NCBI GenBank assembly: GCA_963706785.1
Contig: CAVPNJ010000006.1
Location: 1-64,000, forward strand
Direction: 5' to 3'
From: Pollutimonas sp963706785
Lineage (GTDB): Bacteria; Pseudomonadota; Gammaproteobacteria; Burkholderiales; Burkholderiaceae_B
Length of the DNA: 64,000 nt
Shown here: in pieces, positions 1-10,018 of the stretch
Numbering within the stretch: the stretch's first letter is position 1
Layout: each line of letters begins with the position of its first letter
Program-made: the position numbers and the translations under genes
The notes under the pieces: model-generated
The model's database searches: none
Told to the model about the DNA's origin: nothing
What the model saw: the letters and a program-made list of their open reading frames with translations, nothing else

Positions 1-344
1 CGCAAGTAAAGGCCGGCAAGTTGGATGCCTTGGCGGTAACGACGAAAGAACGTTCGACCGAACTGCCCGATGTGGCCACCATGGCCGAAGACAAGAATTT
101 CCCGGGCTACGAAATCAATACCTGGAACGCCTTGCTGGCGCCAGTTGGCACGCCACAGCCAGTGATCGACACCTTGAACAAGGCCGTTGTAAAGGTCATG
201 GCCGCTGAAAAGCTGCAGACCAGCTTCAAGCGCGAAGGTGCGCTGCCACAAAGCAGTACGCCCGACGAACTGAAACTGTTCATCGATGGCCAGCTTAAAA
301 CCTGGGACACCATCGTCAAGCAACTGAAGATCAATCTGAACTGA
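1..344 (+). CDS. Tripartite tricarboxylate transporter substrate-binding (Bug) protein, C-terminal part
   Basis: This is the last ~113 codons of a periplasmic solute receptor. The reading frame is open from base 3 across the window edge and stops at 342-344, so the start lies outside the window. The segment has the usual Bug-family ending: a stretch on ageing or testing the target (LDALAVTTKERS), a GYE.NTWNALLAPVGTP segment, then helices ending in TWDTIVKQLKINLN. Bug proteins bind carboxylates or other small ligands for TctAB-type transporters and are strongly expanded in Alcaligenaceae. The ligand cannot be told from this fragment. A clear intrinsic terminator follows. Confidence 0.85.
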   Translation, partial: QVKAGKLDALAVTTKERSTELPDVATMAEDKNFPGYEINTWNALLAPVGTPQPVIDTLNKAVVKVMAAEKLQTSFKREGALPQSSTPDELKLFIDGQLKTWDTIVKQLKINLN

Positions 345-384
345 TTAGGTCGTGCCGGGCGATACGCCCAATGCAATACACTCA

Positions 385-420
385 GGGCAAAAAATTTGCT
401 TCGGCGGGTTTTTTGCCCTT
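385..420 (+). terminator. Intrinsic terminator after the Bug receptor gene
   Basis: A ten-base inverted repeat has its arms at 385-394 (gggcaaaaaa) and 409-418 (ttttttgccc), separated by a 14-base loop. It lies 41 bases after the receptor stop codon. The right arm supplies the T-run, so the structure could work in both directions. Confidence 0.8.
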
Positions 421-479
421 TGATCTTTCACGTTGCCTGGCGCTTAGCGTACCCCAATGCCGCGCTTTATAATCGCAAC

Positions 480-1023
480 ATGAAATACCTGAAGGCTTGT
501 CACCTGGCCTGCAAGACAAGGCCAGGCTGCTGGTCGAACGTGGGCAGTTGGCCGATGTCTTGTATAGCCGCTACCCTAAGGGCCACTTGGTTCGCACCGA
601 CAAGGCCCTGTACGACTATGTCGTCGACCTGAAAAACTTGTACATACGCAACGGCGCCCCAATCAGCAAGGTGGCCTTCGACAGCAAGCTGCAAGTCATC
701 GCCCACGCGCTGGGCACGCACACCACGATTTCGCGGGTTCAGGGCAAAAACCTGAAGACCAAGCACGAGATCCGCATTGCCACGATATTTCGCGCGGCGC
801 CTGAAGATTGAAGATGATCACCGTGCACGAGCTCGCGCACTTGAAGGAAAAAGAGCACAACAAGTCGTTCTACAGCTTATGCGAGCGAATGGAGCCGAAC
901 TATCACCAGTACGAGTTCGATCTGCGTCTTTATCTTACGCATTTGGACCAGCCGGGGGCGCAAGGTTTATGGAGTGTGAACAAGCAATATTTGGATTGCA
1001 CGCACCTAAAGTTACATTACTAG
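480..1023 (+). pseudogene. YgjP-like (M48/DUF45 family) metallopeptidase, frameshifted
   Basis: This matches the YgjP-like metallopeptidase family, cytoplasmic zinc proteins whose signature is HELAHLKE (here near 826-849) followed by a downstream H and E-rich segment (EPNYHQYEFDLRLYLTHL). The natural start is probably the ATG at 480 (MKYL). The family frame then shifts near 485-497, runs to ~805, and shifts again just before the zinc motif: the codons for APED run into a stop at 809-811, while KMITVHELAHLKE continues in another frame. Both sides of each shift are well conserved, so an indel error is as likely as real inactivation. The C-terminal tail after LYLTHLDQPGAQGLW may also be out of frame. 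Confidence 0.7.
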
Positions 1024-1275
1024 TCAGACTTGCCAGCGCAGGTTGTGGCACGGAGCCGCCCTGCGATTCAAGGCAGCATATGCTCCAAACCACGGCTCAG
1101 TACCGTCTTGGGAGTAGCATTTGCCTCTTGCTGCAACACGGCAGTTAAGTGACCTAAGTACTCTCCGATTCGATACAACGCTGAGCCTCGTCATGAGGAA
1201 CGAACGGTGGGTCGTTATGAATAAATGTTGCACAATTATGGCTTTATAACAAGCGGGACATATAAAGGTTGATAT

Positions 1276-1948
1276 ATGAAACTATATGGGATTATTGGGG
1301 CGGGTGGGTTTGGTAAGGAGGTAATGCCACTTGCGCAAAATTGGGCAAGCTCAGCAATGTCGCGACGATATGGAATTGGTTTTTGTTGTCGAGAATACCT
1401 ATCCTATTTCGCAAGCTATTATCAATGGGCATAGAGTGCTAAGCATGGATGAGTTCCTTGCCGCGCCCTCGTCAGAGCGGCGTTTCAATATTGCTATTGG
1501 AAGCCCCGCCGCGCGTGAACGGATAGCAAATGGTATCCCTGTAATCTCGCTAAGCCGTTTTCTATAGTGGCATCAAACAGTGTTTCATTGACCGGAAATG
1601 TTATCGGCGATGGGGTTATCTTGTGTGGCTTTACACACATCACTTCGAACGCAAAAATCGGTCGATTCTTTTCACGCTAATATTTACTCTTATGTTGCTC
1701 ATGATTGCGTAATCGGAGATTTCGTAACGTTCGCTCCTGGCGTCATGTGCAATGGTCACGTAGTGGTTGAAGACCATGCCTACATCGGTACTGGCGCCGT
1801 AATAAAGGACGGAACTGAGAAGCCTGTAGTAATTGGGCGCGGAGCAGTGGTCGGAATGGGCGCAGTGGTGACGAAGAGTGTACCCGCAGGCGCGACTGTT
1901 GTGGGAAACCCCGCAAGAATTTTAGAGAGGGCGGGAGGAGGTGCTTAA
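1276..1948 (+). pseudogene. NeuD/PglD/VioB-type sugar O/N-acetyltransferase, frameshifted
   Basis: The pieces add up to one left-handed beta-helix acyltransferase of ~220 residues. The N-terminus starts at ATG 1276 with a Rossmann-like MKLYGIIGAGGFGKEV. The middle (VFVVENTYPISQAIINGHRV to AIGSPAARERIA) lies in a second frame to ~1560. The hexapeptide region (NVIGDGVILCGFTHITSNAKIG, then ANIYSYVAHDCVIGDFV to VVGNPARILER) lies in two further frames, with shifts near 1358, 1565 and 1665. The family uses acetyl-CoA to acetylate nucleotide-linked amino sugars or sialic acids. With the DegT aminotransferase and rfbAB at 12-16.7 kb it could be a VioB-type partner making a dTDP-acetamido sugar, which is inference. 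It is immediately followed by an IS4-family remnant. Confidence 0.72.
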
Positions 1949-1978
1949 GTTTGAGTTTTTAGAACGGTGACTATTCGG

Positions 1979-2943
1979 TAGCTGGCCGGTCAAGTTCTGG
2001 ACACGCAAGAAATTCAGAAACTAATGCGATCAAGCGCAACGTCAATCCGACCATTGTACTGATTGAGCAGAAGAAAAGTATTCGTTGGTTGTAGAACGCG
2101 CAGCAATCTAGCGAATTGCTCGGGTGTTCGGATAGTCCATCCCCGTGGGTGAAAGCGAAAGTGTCATCTATGAACTACTTTGTCCCGCTTAAGAATTGTG
2201 CACACACTTTATGGTGCGCACCTGCGATGATCGGCTCTGTGGCGATGGCACGCACACGGTAGCGCAGGACATGCGCGCCGTGCGCAGCAGGTGTGTGCAC
2301 AAGGCGGAGTTCAGAGATAAGAATAGACGAGTGCGCCAGGCGCGCTTGGTATTGAGGTTCCGGCGTCTGCGTCTTTTGCCGTCGCGCGCTAAACGTAGTC
2401 GATATTCTGAATTGCCGGTTACTGTCGTCCGCGTGTGAGGAAAGGACAAGTCCAAAGAGCGAGATCCCGTCGACTGGAAGCTGCTGACTGACATGCCAGT
2501 GCGCACTCGAACCGATGCCATTGAGAAGCTATGCTGGTAAGCAATGCGCTGGAAAAATAGAGGTAGTCCACTACGTCCTGAAATCAGGCTATCGAATCGA
2601 ACAGTCCAAACTTCGCACGACGCAACGGCGCGTTAATCTAATCGTCCCGTGTTGCATCGTAGACTGGCGGATTTTCTGGCTCACGATGGCTCATCGCTCG
2701 GCGCCCCGAGCGTCACCCCGAGGTAGCATTTACCGCGGGCAAAAGACTGATACTGATCAAGCCATTCCAAAGGTGGCGCAAGCCGTTATCGCACCAATCC
2801 TGCCTGGCAGAACCCCTAATTTGCCTCGCCGCCTTGGCAGCTACTGGCGGACGCATGATCCACCGCCGGGAAACTTGGTTGTGTGGAGAGGCATGTGTCG
2901 CCTTAGCTGTCTGTTGCTGGGCGCGCATCTTCAAGAATTGTAG
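1979..2943 (+). mobile_element. Remnant of an IS4-family (IS50/Tn5-like) transposase gene, 3' two thirds
   Basis: Several frames together give the C-terminal two thirds of an IS4-family transposase. Recognisable blocks are VKFWTRKKF (~1992), IKRNVNPT...IRWL (2029-2095), ESVIYEL (2157-2177), HFMVRTCDDRLCGDGTHT (2205-2258), RFRRLRLLPSRAKRSRYSEL (2356-2415), DWKLLTDMPVRTRTDAIEKL (2470-2530), the WKIEVVHYVLKSG segment carrying the catalytic YREK-type region (2550-2590), and the ending DPPPGNLVVWRG (2862-2895). It carries internal stops (at 2077-2079 and 2190-2192) and frameshifts, and the first third is absent. Unlike the neighbouring genes it has many defects, so it is a true fossil. No terminal repeats were identified. 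Confidence 0.8.
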
Positions 2944-3205
2944 GTATGTATGGACTTCACTCGTTTCGCAAGGAAGAAATCCACTTCAGCCTCTGAGGAA
3001 GAGTTACGCGTCTCTATTCGGCCGGTAAGTTGAGCAGAAAGTGGCTCCGGAGTTTAATCGAAAAACAGTTCGACGCTATACTGGATATACAATGTTCGTC
3101 CTTATTCTAACGTGTTAACTAACTGCACCTCGGGTTTGAAATTCCCGATGGAAAGATCGTAATCAGACGAGTGCCACCCGGCTAACGTCGTGGGCGGAAC
3201 ATGAG

Positions 3206-5056
3206 ATGCTAAAACTATTATCCATACTATGGCGGAAGGAAAAAAAAGCCATCTCGCCCTTAGAGCCAGCTGTCGAATTGAGCGCCCACGAAGTGCTCTG
3301 CAGAGAAATCCTAGACCCAACCTATTATTTAGCCACCTATTCGGATATTGCGGAAGCAGGCGTAGATCCGTTGCAACACTATATCGAAATAGGCCATAAG
3401 GAAGGGAGGGTGCCGTTTTCGCCGCAATCTGGCGAAGCGAAGGAGAAGGTGTCGAGGGCTTTGGAATACAAACCAGACGATCCGCTGTTCCTGGAAATTA
3501 ATTTTTATGTTCAGCTTCATACCGGCGATCCGAATACCATTGAAACCACTCTTATTTCCTACAAAGGCAAGATAAGTGGCATCGAAAGCAATTCTCGGTA
3601 TATAAGAATCGCCGAAGATGCGGCATCAATTTTATGCGGCCGTTATCTTAGATTGGAAACTCTAAACAGAGCCGCCATTGTCCTGCGACTTTCTCGATGT
3701 ATTCAGGAACTATTTCCCGAGTCACAGACGATCAGGTCACTGGGTGGATTAGTAAGATTCAGCGGTAGTGACTTGCATGGTGCTGAAGAAGCCTTATCAA
3801 CTTCCCGGTTTGACCTCACTACACCGGAACTCGCCCAATTATGCACCAGTGCGATGACACAGTTATCTGAAGCACGCACAGTCAATCAAAAGCTGTGCAG
3901 GTCCGAAGATTTGCTGCTTCTTGACTCGTCGTTTCCCTCAAAAATATCGTCCTTTCGATACGGGGAATTCAATGAGTACCTTAAACATTTTCAGAACAGC
4001 ACGATACAGATCAGACCAGACACCAGTCTCTTCAAGTATGGCGAATCCCTGACGTTCCCCCAACAAGTGGACAGATATTGCACAGACACAGGTATATCAC
4101 CGAGCCGCCTGAGACGCTTTGACTGCCATAACATCGGTAACCCGAAGCTCGCCTATTGCGTCTTTCTGAGTCTGGCGGATTATTTTTATTCTGACATCGG
4201 CTTGCCCCCCACCACGGATCTGATTTTTACCCTCTATCCTGGTGGTGGATTCGCAACGAATCACGATAACTCCGACGCCAGACTGCGGCGACTTTTTGAT
4301 AACAGACGCTTGCGAAAGGTCATCACGACCCAGATGGTCACCTATCGCTATTTGCTTGATGGCGGATTTTGCAGTCCAGACCAACTGGAGCACATTTACG
4401 GCGGAATCATTCCAAGCGTATATACCGAAACTGCGGAATATCGTGCCAGCAGATCGCCGAATGCACCCTTGAACGTCTGTTTCGTTGCTCAGCGCTACTC
4501 ACTAGTCGGGGCTGAAAAAGGTTACGACGTATTCATTTCTGTCTTCAAACAGTTTGCCAATTCTCCGGACATCAATTTCCATGTGGTCGGTGGATTTAAT
4601 GCCGAAGTCATTCCTTTTCCCGAGAGCAGCAACATCAAATTCTATGGAACCCGAGGCGCTGATTTTTTCGATGCCTTTTACCGAGAAATGGATTTGATTA
4701 TTTCGCCGAATATACACATATCCAGCCTCGATCCAACATTGCCCGAAACGTTTGACGGTTTCCCAACAACCACCGTTGTCGAGGCCGGCCTTCGCGGCGT
4801 CGCCATTTTCGTGACCGATTTCATGAACATGAATGTGCGTCTTGATGGATCGCGGATTTTTGGTAGTAACGAAATGATAATAATCAATCGAAATCCGGAT
4901 CTAATTGCAGAACTCATCCGAAGTTACTTGGACGACCGGCAAGGCTTGATTGAACTCGGCTTGGCGGGTCGTAATGCAATATTGAGAGAGTTCAGTCATG
5001 AGGCGCAAATCAAACCTCGCGTTCGGCTGATTGAAAACTGGCCTGGCGGTTGTTGA
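3206..5056 (+). CDS. Glycosyltransferase (GT4-like) with N-terminal DPxYYL repeat unit
   Basis: An intact 616-residue protein. Residues ~36-70 form a short repeat-type module (DPTYYLATYSDIAEAGVDPL followed by HY...GHKEGR) that is also present in the proteins at 5258 and 41.4 kb. Residues ~70-420 have no motif I recognise. Residues ~425-600 look like the second Rossmann half of a GT-B enzyme of family GT4: NVCFVAQRYSLVGAEKGYDVF, a DFFDAFYREMDLIISP stretch, then FDGFPTTTVVEAGLRGVAIF holding the usual nucleotide-sugar-contacting Glu. There is no signal peptide, so it probably works on the cytoplasmic side on a lipid-linked glycan. ATG 3206 is chosen because an ATG at 3201 in another frame stops at once. 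Donor and acceptor are unknown. Confidence 0.6.
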   Translation: MLKLLSILWRKEKKAISPLEPAVELSAHEVLCREILDPTYYLATYSDIAEAGVDPLQHYIEIGHKEGRVPFSPQSGEAKEKVSRALEYKPDDPLFLEINFYVQLHTGDPNTIETTLISYKGKISGIESNSRYIRIAEDAASILCGRYLRLETLNRAAIVLRLSRCIQELFPESQTIRSLGGLVRFSGSDLHGAEEALSTSRFDLTTPELAQLCTSAMTQLSEARTVNQKLCRSEDLLLLDSSFPSKISSFRYGEFNEYLKHFQNSTIQIRPDTSLFKYGESLTFPQQVDRYCTDTGISPSRLRRFDCHNIGNPKLAYCVFLSLADYFYSDIGLPPTTDLIFTLYPGGGFATNHDNSDARLRRLFDNRRLRKVITTQMVTYRYLLDGGFCSPDQLEHIYGGIIPSVYTETAEYRASRSPNAPLNVCFVAQRYSLVGAEKGYDVFISVFKQFANSPDINFHVVGGFNAEVIPFPESSNIKFYGTRGADFFDAFYREMDLIISPNIHISSLDPTLPETFDGFPTTTVVEAGLRGVAIFVTDFMNMNVRLDGSRIFGSNEMIIINRNPDLIAELIRSYLDDRQGLIELGLAGRNAILREFSHEAQIKPRVRLIENWPGGC

Positions 5057-5257
5057 TGAAGGCGTCTTTGGTGCGAGCATGGGAAGCCTCTCGGGAACTC
5101 ACATTTTGTTTCGGGTTTTTGCCGGCTGACGGTTCGCGCTAGCACCGAGGCGAAACAATGGCTATCGCTTGATTTCAAGGCGATCTCTGGAGCTCAGCAC
5201 TCCGTCACGTCGTCGTAGCAGCAATTTTATAAAATCAGTTACGGGCTCTTAAAAATA

Positions 5258-7381
5258 ATGGGCAGTGGAAATCGATTCATTAGTTCGAGCTTAAAGAGCA
5301 AATCCCTAAGACTGCTGTCATTTCTGACCGGACGACAGAGTTCAATTCTTGTAGAAATGGCTACGCATGAGGAGCGTGTAAATGCCATTGCCACTTTCTT
5401 CGACGCCAATTACTGGTTGCGCCGCTACCCCAGATTCGCTAGCAAAGACTTGCCATTGCTGGTATATCTTCGTCAAAAGGCGTGCTGCAAATTCGACCCT
5501 CATCCACTCTTTGACGGAGAGTATTATTACTCCCAGTTGGGGAAGACTCCGGAAGTAAGGCAGACGCTAGTAGAGCATTACGTTAGCGCAGGCGCTGCGG
5601 CAGGATTGGATACCTCTCCGCTCTTCTCCACCAGTCACTACTTAGACAGTTATCCGGATGTCAAGTTAGCCGGGGTCAACCCTCTCCTACACTTCATCAG
5701 CTGGGGCATAAACGAAGGCAGGCTTCCCCTGCCTGGCGACGTGCGAGATTTAGAATCTCGCGTTGAGTTGGTGCTGAATAAGGATGAATTGAATCCCTTT
5801 GGGCTAGCTTATCGTGCCTTGTGCATGGCAAGGAAAGGGCAACACCAGAGATCCGCAGATACATTGGAGTCTGCCAAATCCCAGTTGCCGCCGGCCTTCT
5901 ATCTGAAAATAGAAATCTTGTGCCTTGTCTTGGCTGGCCGTACCGAAGATGCGGAAAATGCCTATGCCCGCTATATCTGTCTACCTGGCGTATTGCCTGA
6001 TGAAAATGGTTTTTCTGATGCCCTTATATGGGGGGGGCGAGTTGCCGAAGAAAATGACGAAATCGAGACTGCAATTCAGCTTTATTGGCTAGCCTTCGAG
6101 AAAAGTTCTGTACGGCAAGATTTAATGCTTTACCACCTCGCCTCGTTGCAAATTAAGGTGGGAAATCTGGAAAAATGCGCACTTCTCCTGTCAAAGATTA
6201 GTGATGACAAGGATGCGACCAATCCGTTGCTCGTGAATATTCTATCCGTGAAGGCCCACTGCCAGGCGCAAGGCATCCGATATACCGAGCTTTACCCCGA
6301 GAGACCAATAAGATAATGCTCAACTGCAGTTTCTCGATGCCCGGCCGGAGTTGACCTCGCAGCTAGGTAGTCTAACCGCTCCGCCTTTCTATCTGGCCAC
6401 AGTAGAGGACTGCACTGCGTTTTCACGGTGTAATCTGCTCCTACACGAGAACAAGCTAATTTACGATATGGCAGTTATAAACAGCCATGCCAACGCCGTT
6501 CTAGGTGACACCGTGAACGGGCGCCCGGTTGTCTATTCGCGTCATCAAGACCAAGCCCTATTATCCTTGCAGCGTATGCAACCAATCGAATTCGCATGCG
6601 GTCTGATGATGTTCGGCGTGCAGAGCGCGAACTATGGTCATTGGTTCCTGGAATTCTTGCCGAGAATGCTGGTCTATGAAGACGAGAACTGTTGCGAGGA
6701 TTCTCCAATCATTATTGACGCAAACATGCCCCGCTCCCATCTGGATCTGCTCCAGTTGTTAAATGTTCGCAAACGCCCTGTGATTCAGCTTAAGCCCGAC
6801 ACTGCCGTTCACTTCGAAAGACTGAGCGTTGCGCCGGGGTCCCCACGTTCTCCTGGACATCGTGAAGGGGCCAACCTACGACACCATATGGCCAAGGGAT
6901 ATTTTTAGGGAATTGAAACTCCGAATTATCCGCAGTATTGATGACGAGAATGTCCAGAGAAAAATTTGGGCGGCGACTATTTATTTCAAGAAAAAATTTC
7001 AGTTCCCGCCAGCTACTTAATGAAGCTGAGATTGAGTCTTACCTTTCGCGATATGAATTCGAAACCATTTTTCCCGAGAAATTAACTATTAGGGAGCAGG
7101 TAGATGTATTCCGATCCGCATCATTGGTAATCGGCTCATGTAGTTCGGCATTGACGAATGCTATATTCTGTGAACCGGGAACCAGGATTGTAGGCCTAAT
7201 TCATGACGCATTAGATTTTAATTTTCATGGCTACTCTAGCTTCATAGAGTCCGGCGGTGCTGAAATTATGTTTGTGAGGGGTGAGTCTGTTGAAGACCAA
7301 CGCCATATTCACTCACTCCACAGGAATTACACGGTTTCGCTGGACAAAGTAAGAAAGGCTATTGATTGGGCTATGGCATGA
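5258..7381 (+). pseudogene. Repeat/TPR domain fused to GT61 (DUF563) glycosyltransferase, frameshifted
   Basis: An open frame of 352 residues (5258-6316) carries two copies of the DPxYY-type module (FDPHPLFDGEYYYSQ, ~85-100; SPLFSTSHYLDSYPDVKLAG, ~125-145, ending NEGRLPLP) and then TPR-like helices to ~345. A one-base shift near 6310-6315 leads into QLQFLDARPELTSQLG and a GT61/DUF563 domain: NYGHWFLEFLPRMLVYE (~6630), then, after shifts near 6830 and 6975, the catalytic-half motif PEKLTIREQVDVFRSASLVI and GSCSSALTNAIFC (7137-7170). The product would be ~700 residues. GT61 enzymes usually transfer pentoses or GlcNAc, which is of interest given the UDP-xylose synthase at 61 kb. The 3' end abuts an IS66 fragment, but the domain seems complete. 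Confidence 0.65.
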
Positions 7382-7399
7382 TCCTGTTGCAGATCCTGA

Positions 7400-7880
7400 C
7401 GGTCTCGATGCCAGCGCGCATATCCATCAGTTCAACCGCTAGCCAGATTTGGTCAACGCGAGTCATTTCATTAATTGGCGTAGCCACGACGCGCACTCGC
7501 CCGACGCATGGATGGGCCAGATAACCCTCGCGACTGCAACGCCGCTGCTCAGTTCAATGTTGATGGAGTCCTTCTCTGAGGGGGTGGCGGCCACACGCTG
7601 GGGCAACGTGATCGGGATAAAGGTGCCGCAGTGGTTTGGCGCGCCCCACCTGCAAGGCTGATACCGAGACCGCTTCGGGCAACCGCTGTCGACCGCCGCG
7701 CTCATGCTCGGCGACCCATCGGCGCAACAGGTTCGGAGTCGAGAAGATCACAAGCCCGGGCGACGGTGGCAATGGACACACCCAGTTGCTTGCAGCACTC
7801 GATGACTTCATCCCTAAATTGCGCCGTGTAGTTGCGCCGACGGCGTCGGCCTTCAGTCTCTGCAGTTCCATAGTGCGCAT
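7400..7880 (-). mobile_element. IS66-family fragment: tnpA remnant and start of tnpB
   Basis: Read leftwards, 7880-7463 gives a decayed IS66 TnpA (OrfA). GRRRRRNYTAQFRDEVIE and QLGVSIATVARACDL lie in one frame, LLRRWVAEHERGGRQRLPEA in a second, and FIPITLPQRVAATPSEKDSI to WLRQLMK in a third. Its TGA overlaps an ATG at 7466 in the ATGA arrangement usual for IS66, and that ATG opens tnpB (MTRVDQIWLAVELMDMRAG), which is lost near 7400. Multiple frameshifts mark it as inactive. It lies directly downstream of the GT61 gene. Confidence 0.75.
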
Positions 7881-7970
7881 TTCTCCACCTGTTAGGTTGA
7901 ACTACTCCACCATCGATTAATGGAGAAATGCATACTGACGAATTACAGAGCTGCGTTCAATGAGTGTTCG

Positions 7971-8060
7971 GCGGACGTGCTTACCACGCGTCTGCCCACT
8001 AACCCGAACAACCGGATCGATGAACTCCCGCCGCACAACTGGGTGCCCCACACCTCTTAA
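7971..8060 (+). mobile_element. IS66 TnpC C-terminal fragment
   Basis: Thirty codons in one frame end in a stop at 8058-8060 and read ADVLTTRLPTNPNNRIDE..PHNWVP, the typical last residues of IS66 transposases. The rest of the gene is absent. It points away from the tnpA/tnpB fragment, so either two IS66 copies or an inversion contributed. Confidence 0.6.
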
Positions 8061-8068
8061 GAATAACG

Positions 8069-8088
8069 ACGGCCGCTAATGCGGCCGT
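8069..8088 (+). terminator. GC-rich perfect hairpin after the IS66 fragment
   Basis: Eight-base arms acggccgc (8069-8076) and gcggccgt (8081-8088) enclose a taat loop, nine bases after the TnpC stop. There is no T-run, so its role as a terminator is uncertain. It may be part of the IS end. Confidence 0.3.
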
Positions 8089-8203
8089 GTCAATCTGTGT
8101 TCGCCGAACGGAGACATGGAATGTAGATGCCCGACGGGTTGCCATGGATCTCGCCGCCTGAAGACCCTATGCTCAGTGGATCACTTGCCAGCCTACTAGG
8201 GGC

Positions 8204-8263
8204 GCTACGGTCTGCGGCATTGACCTAGGCAAGAGAAGCTTTCACTGGGACAGTACAGACGCT
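8204..8263 (+). mobile_element. IS110-family transposase N-terminal scrap
   Basis: Twenty codons read ATVCGIDLGKRSFHWDSTDA, the DEDD-type start of IS110/IS1111 transposases (first catalytic Asp in GIDLGK). The following codons stay open to ~8376 but no longer resemble the family. Together with the IS66 pieces this makes 7.4-8.3 kb a graveyard of IS fragments with no working gene. Confidence 0.5.
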
Positions 8264-8366
8264 TACCGCAGACTGGCTATCATAGCTGGCCTACAACCGG
8301 AGGAAATGGGACTTTGGACTCTGCTATTCCAACATCTAGGACGGCGAGAACTAGTGGGTGGATCAT

Positions 8367-9121
8367 CTACCAGTTAGACCGCGTCCCCGAAATAAATTTT
8401 TGCAACATCTTCAGCGCTCCCGTCCATGCGTACTCGTCCGTGCTCCAGCCATATCGCTCGATTGCATGTTTGGAGCAAAGATCGCGTGAATGAGTTGCAA
8501 TAACTAATATATTGGTTGCCTGAACGAGCTCACGCATCCGCACTTCAGCTTTATGTTTAAACCCTTCATCACCCACCGAAAGCCATTCATCCATCAAAAG
8601 TATTTCTGGCCGTACTATCGTAGAAACAGCGAACGCAAGTCGTAGGTGCATACCTGTCGAGTACGTTCGGAGTGGCATATCAATGAAATCACCCAACTCA
8701 GAAAAATCGATAATATTCTGCAGTTGAAGCGTAATGTCATTACGGGTTATGCCGAGCAGGCCGGCTCGTAAATAAATATTCTCCCGCCCAGTGGCCTCAG
8801 TGTCGATGCCCAGGCCGATATCAATCAACGAGCCAATACTTCCTTTGATTTGCGCTGCACCGGAAGACGGTTCGTAGATGCCTCCTAGCAGACGCAGCAA
8901 CGTACTTTTACCCGCGCCATTATGGCCGAGTAAGCCTACCCTATCGCCGTTCTTTAGGGTAAACGTTAGCCCCTCTAATGCCCGAATAACGACTCGACCT
9001 CGTTGATCTGCACTCAATTTCCCGCCTGTTGCGACTTGAATAAGGCGATTTTTAACGAGCGTCCACTAGCGTTGTAAACGGGGAAATCGACGCAAACATC
9101 TTTGAATTCAATTGAAGCCAT
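8367..9121 (-). pseudogene. wzt: Polysaccharide ABC exporter ATP-binding protein (Wzt/KpsT-like, short form), one frameshift
   Basis: The ATPase half of an O-antigen or capsule ABC-2 exporter. ATG at 9121 opens MASIEFKDVCVDFPVYNASG. The frame is lost at a run of five A (complement of ~9049-9053); a sixth A would give SLKNRLIQVATGGKLSADQR and join the long open frame that ends at 8367. Walker A is GHNGAGKST, the signature is TYSTGMHLRLAFAV, and Walker B is ILLMDEW. There is no C-terminal glycan-binding domain, unlike the second Wzt at 43 kb, so export here should not depend on terminal-sugar recognition by Wzt. It lies 16 bases after wzm in the same operon. The single homopolymer defect makes a sequence error likely. 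Confidence 0.75.
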
Positions 9122-9137
9122 TATCTATCTTTTGTTA

Positions 9138-9941
9138 TCAGAGCCAGTAGGCAATGCGATGTTTATAGCGACCATAAAGAGCTAATGTAGCTGTCCAACC
9201 GATTCCAGCTAATGCCGATGCAACTAACCAATTCATTCCACTGGGGACTTGCCCCAACAAGGGCGCCCGCACCAATTCAAGCAGATGATAAACAGGATTC
9301 ATATTAAGCAAGTAAAGCCCCGCACGCTCGGGCAGTAAGTTTGGCATCCAGACTATAGGCGTTAGGTAAGAAATTTTATCCGAGAATGCTTCCCACCATT
9401 TGAGGTAGGTCGCGATATCGTGTACAAAGTACCCCCAAAAGCAGGGCTATCCATGAAAGGTTAATTAGTAGTAACGCTCCGCCAGGTACGCTCATTAACA
9501 TCGACCAGCTTAGCGGCTTTCCCACTGCAAGTAAGACAAGTGGGAAAATCACTATGTTGTGCGCTAATGTCAGAATATTCCGCCATAGCAGTCGCATTAT
9601 ATGAACGAATAGCGGGATCGGCAGTTGTTTGATGATGCCTTCCGCGGCGACGAAACCAACGCAGCCGTCCGTGATAACTACTGAAATAAAAGTCCAAATA
9701 ATAATTCCTATGGTCAGGAAGGGAAAAAATACTTCCATAGGAGACTTGAATATGTTGCCGAAAACAACACCGATCGTGCCGATCTCATAACCCCCATACT
9801 AATTGTGAGCCAGAACGGTCCGATTGCGGATCTTCGATACCGCTGCCGAATGTCCTGCCAACCGAGCATACCAGCTAATGTGTATCGTCCAAGGGACTCG
9901 GTAATGTCTTTCAGTGCAGTGCTAAAGTAGTTCTTATGCAT
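9138..9941 (-). pseudogene. wzm: Polysaccharide ABC exporter permease (Wzm-like), frameshifted
   Basis: An ABC-2 type permease of ~267 residues in three frames. The N-terminus MHKNYFSTALKDITESLGRY with the amphipathic WQDIRQRYRRSAIGPFW segment starts at 9941. The core, with membrane helices (FFPFLTIGIIIWTFISVVI to WIALLLGVLCTRYRDLPQMV), covers ~9376-9780. The C-terminus (MPNLLPERAGLYLLNMNPVYHLLELVR to HRIAYWL) covers 9138-9375. Shifts lie near 9780 and 9370. It would pair with the ATPase immediately downstream to move a finished lipid-linked glycan across the inner membrane. Confidence 0.72.
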
Positions 9942-10018
9942 TCAGTATCACAAATGGGATGTCCAGAATAGGGGGCGTTTCGCTGGATGAGCCGGCATTC
10001 AACAATGGAGCAAGAGCT

